From an uncultured Eubacteriales bacterium (GTDB lineage: Bacteria > Bacillota > Clostridia > Lachnospirales > Lachnospiraceae): a stretch of DNA of 6,596 nucleotides. A program made the translations under genes and the position numbers. Shown piece after piece: positions 6,559 through 6,596 of the stretch. Where the stretch lies: positions 1-6,596 of the forward strand of contig CASEDW010000236.1 in the NCBI GenBank assembly GCA_949286775.1, read 5' to 3'. Numbering within the stretch: the stretch's first letter is position 1; each line of letters opens with the position of its first letter. The notes under the pieces were generated by a model. The model saw only the letters and a program-made list of their open reading frames with translations. It ran no database searches and was not told the DNA's origin.

Positions 6559-6596
6559 ATGGAAAACATAACATCTGAACAGATATATAATATCCT
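6559..6596 (+). CDS. Start of a divergent gene, truncated by the window end
   Basis: Only twelve full codons (MENITSEQIYNI, probably followed by Leu) lie inside the window. The start is supported by AAGGCGG at 6545-6551, 7 bases before the ATG, and by the promoter upstream at 6495-6523. The product cannot be recognised from so few residues. A gene that diverges from a catabolic-type operon and shares its control region is often the operon's transcriptional regulator, but here that rests on position alone. Confidence 0.6.
   Translation, partial: MENITSEQIYNI

Noticed and set aside
1..6596. Mobile elements, CRISPR arrays, tRNA or rRNA genes
   Set aside because: No transposase, evenly spaced repeats, cloverleaf or rRNA-like conserved segments were seen on either strand.

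Overview
The window looks like a chromosomal segment of an anaerobic, moderately low-GC Firmicute, most likely a gut-type Clostridia. This rests on four things: the protein families resemble the bile-acid-inducible (bai) enzymes of gut clostridia, two oxygen-sensitive Fe-S/flavin enoate-reductase-type proteins are present, Shine-Dalgarno sites are strong and purine-rich, and intergenic DNA is AT-rich. The species cannot be named from the sequence.

Layout. Almost the whole window is one leftward (minus-strand) four-gene cluster, read from right to left: a BaiE-like SnoaL-fold dehydratase (5803-6306), a BaiH/BaiCD-like FMN/4Fe-4S/FAD oxidoreductase (3842-5767), a second and divergent member of the same family (1833-3770), and an extended short-chain dehydrogenase with a C-terminal treble-clef zinc-finger-like module (296-1789). 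The genes are 35 to 71 bases apart or less and face the same way, and a clear intrinsic terminator (230-266) follows the last one. This is what one transcript would look like. To the right, a 252-base divergent intergenic region (6307-6558) holds a good rightward sigma-70-type promoter, a twice-repeated AGATCTG site and the strong ribosome binding site of the first operon gene. The first 12 codons of a rightward gene follow. The leftmost 295 bases contain no convincing gene, only the operon terminator and a second long hairpin at the window edge.

How the genes may work together (inference). In the bai pathway, flavoenzymes of this family oxidise or reduce C=C bonds conjugated to a 3-oxo group, BaiE removes a hydroxyl as water through the dienone, and an SDR handles the hydroxyl/ketone. 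This cluster has one dehydratase, two ene-reductase-type flavoenzymes and one SDR. That is a compact set for reductive dehydroxylation or double-bond reduction of a cyclic alcohol/enone such as a steroid, bile acid or other polycyclic compound. It is not the canonical bai operon: gene order differs, the SDR is of a different type from BaiA, and no CoA ligase, CoA transferase or transporter is visible. The real substrate is therefore unknown.
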